Assembly: GCA_020310875.1 (NCBI GenBank)
Contig: CM035421.1
Span: 272,001 to 336,000 of the forward strand
Source: Ceratopteris richardii
Lineage: Eukaryota; Streptophyta; Polypodiopsida; Polypodiales; Pteridaceae
DNA length: 64,000 nucleotides
Direction of reading: 5' to 3'
Positions 62,493 to 64,000 of the stretch are shown one piece after another. The translations under genes were made by a program, and so were the position numbers. The notes beneath the pieces were generated by a model. That model was not told the DNA's origin. It made no database searches and worked only from the letters and a program-made list of their open reading frames with translations. How positions within the stretch are numbered: position 1 is the first letter of the stretch; each line of letters opens with the position of its first letter.

Positions 62493-62687
62493 TGAATTTG
62501 AAAAGGATGGCTTTTACCTCAAAAAATAGAGCTACTCCTCTTGATGAAGCTTCGTCTTTGATTTGATGATGTATTTGCTTCCCCTTGTTGTTGACGTGCC
62601 CGTTCTTTGCTTCCTTCCTTCAAAATTTGATGAAGTCTTCACTTCACTTCAGTAGCTCCTTCTTCTCTCTTTGATACTCCACTTATA

Positions 62688-62699
62688 GCTCTGATACCA
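62688..62699 (-). other. Copia-4 primer binding site (initiator Met tRNA)
   Basis: Minus-strand TGGTATCAGAGC, one base inside the 5' LTR. Confidence 0.92.
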
Positions 62700-63500
62700 T
62701 TGTTGGAGGATAAACACTCCTATGTGCACAACAAAAGCAAATGAACCCTCCTAGGATCCTGAAATTTTTCAGACATAGGTTCTGTATTTTCTGAGTTTCT
62801 CTGAGTATATGCAGAGACTGAAAATGAAATTTTGCAGGCGTAAACTAAACTTTAAGAGCTTTCAAATGAGAGTAAAATCACTCCATTTGGATACTGGATG
62901 ATGCCTCAACCAGCTGCAACAAAACAGATAACTTGATCTCTTCACAGAGTATGAGCTAACTGGACAGACACTGTTCTGGACATTTCTCTGTACATGTGCA
63001 GGCACTGAACCTGAGACTTATACCAGAAAAAGTAGAACTTATAAGCTTTCCAAAAAGACAAAAATCATTGCAAATGGATTCCGGATGAAGGAGAAACAAC
63101 AATTACAAGACCGGGGGGTCTGCCAAAAACATCTAGATAGATAGAGTGTGTAAAAGTGAAATTTCTGCAAAATATGCAGAGAACAGCTAGTAGGGGGTGT
63201 GCTTAAGCAAGGGGGCAGCTTGGGCACGTATTTCCACGACTCTAAGTCATAATACAACTCATTAGAGGTTTTAAAGACCACCTACTAACCTCTTTAACCA
63301 ATCAAAAACATATACATGTCAAAAGTGAGGTCCAATCACATCAAGAGGTGAGCTAAATCTTCTCTAATCAACTTCTTTCCATTATGGGCATAATTGGATG
63401 CCTCAAACTCGTGGAAATCAGCCTCCTTTGATTGTGGATGATGTGGAAGGTTCAATTTGGGGCATGTTCCTACACTCTTGAGCTTGAAAAACTTTCAACA

Positions 63501-64000
63501 TCCTAGACCATCGACATCCTTGGATAGTGCAGCAGTAGAAGCCTTTGTTGCTTTGATTCCTCTAACCCTTTCCGCACCTACCCAACCTAGCTTACCTCCC
63601 CGCACATCCACCCTCCCATCCAGTCCATTTCTCCATCCATCCTTCCCTTCTTTCCCCACACCTCCAAGACACCTATTTCCATTTCCCCCTCCATTGACTT
63701 TTTCCCTGGTCTCACCTCCCCGACCCACTATCATCCCTCTTTCCCCCTTCCACCAAGTAGTACAAGAGACCCCCTCTGTAAATTACTCTACCACTTTTGT
63801 AAATCCCATATTTACACCCACACATGCACCCACTATCACTCCACTATTCACAGTCACGACACTTGACACCACAACTAGTGACATGGATATATCACCTCCC
63901 ACTGCACCACCACTCACATCTCCTATTGCACCACCATATATGTGCACATCACTTTTTTCCACCATCACCACTGCATCCACATTCCCATCCCCATTTCCCC
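63501..64000 (+). pseudogene. TCCTA duplication, then gypsy Pro/Thr-rich ORF, right half
   Basis: 63501-63505 is the second TCCTA. From 63506 the frame continues from 57391 without a stop to the window end: STSLDSAAVEAFVALIPLTLSAP, then long Pro/Ser/Thr/Phe-rich text (TPPRHLFPFPPPL; TTTSDMDISPPTAPPL). Low complexity, no domain recognised. At least 160 codons remain open after the junction. Confidence 0.55.

Larger units (their letters stand above)
57392..63500 (-). mobile_element. Copia-4: complete, young Ty1/copia element
   Basis: LTRs 57392-58191 and 62701-63500, each 800 bp, TGTTGG...CAACA ends, with about 16 differences between them by eye (about 2%). On the minus strand: 5' LTR, Met-tRNA primer site TGGTATCAGAGC (62688-62699), one open polyprotein (62492-58227), polypurine tract (TTGAGGGGGAG, 58192-58205) and 3' LTR. 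Perfect 5-bp target duplication. All parts needed for transposition appear present. Confidence 0.96.
48295..64000 (+). mobile_element. Athila/Tat-type Ty3/gypsy element, interrupted by Copia-4
   Basis: After the leader: gag (about 48520-50700), gag-protease linker and protease (50942-52150), acidic linker (52180-52660), RT (52738-53865), RNase H (53940-54340), integrase (54540-55640), GPY/F-type segment (55790-56060), extra retropepsin-like domain (56100-56640) and a Pro/Thr-rich region (57180-57391, continuing 63506-64000). The Asp-tRNA primer, C-x2-C-x3-H-x4-C knuckles and coding sequence after integrase place it with Athila/Tat. Many stops, few frameshifts. The 3' LTR is outside the window. 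Confidence 0.85.

Overview
The window is nuclear DNA of a land plant with a large, repeat-rich genome. It holds plant-type Ty1/copia and Ty3/gypsy retrotransposons with tRNA primer sites, GT-AG introns in an AT-rich background, a plant/mitochondrial-type HflX GTPase gene, and very long AG/CT microsatellites. The lineage cannot be fixed from the sequence. The LINE family present does not look like the usual angiosperm L1, so a seed-free or otherwise non-model plant is possible, but this is weak.

Layout. 1-5042: a 5'-truncated LINE (copy A), AG and TA/TACA microsatellites, an LTR remnant with a Met-tRNA primer site, and a LINE 3' tail. 5043-23913: an HflX-type GTPase gene on the + strand. Ten exons lie at 5043-7853 and a final exon at about 23521-23913, separated by a ~15.7 kb interval filled with antisense LINE copies B to F of one family and a non-coding LTR element. 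23914-29050: mostly anonymous, with a decayed L1-like ORF1. 29050-38370: a decayed minus-strand Copia (Copia-1) whose gag is split by a plus-strand Copia (Copia-2). 38371-46700: anonymous DNA, a SINE-like fragment, an internally deleted minus-strand Copia (Copia-3) and a beta-1,3-glucanase (GH17) gene fragment. 46700-64000: a large Athila/Tat-type gypsy element with an Asp-tRNA primer site, gag, protease, RT, RNase H, integrase and an extra 3' region, cut by a young, apparently intact Copia (Copia-4, 57392-63500) with perfect TCCTA target duplications.

Best candidates for something new. (1) The LINE family ends in a two-stem hairpin (GTCT-CAT-AGGCC...GGCCT...AGAC) followed by CT-rich DNA. Every copy lies with CT on its sense strand, and most 5' ends join CT tracts, as expected for a LINE that targets CT microsatellites. 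(2) The gypsy leader carries 17 copies of a 12-bp near-palindrome around CCATCGCGAYGG, and all 16 start-to-start distances equal 3n+1. (3) The gypsy reading frame continues past integrase, across one UAG, into a second retropepsin-like domain and a Pro/Thr-rich region. (4) The HflX gene's last intron splits the G4 NKxD motif and lacks a normal 3' splice site.

Co-operation between genes is limited to the retroelements. Each LINE or LTR element encodes its own RNA binding, cutting and copying functions, and most copies here are broken. Copia-4 is the only element whose full protein is open. HflX is the only host gene with extended coding support, and its integrity is doubtful.
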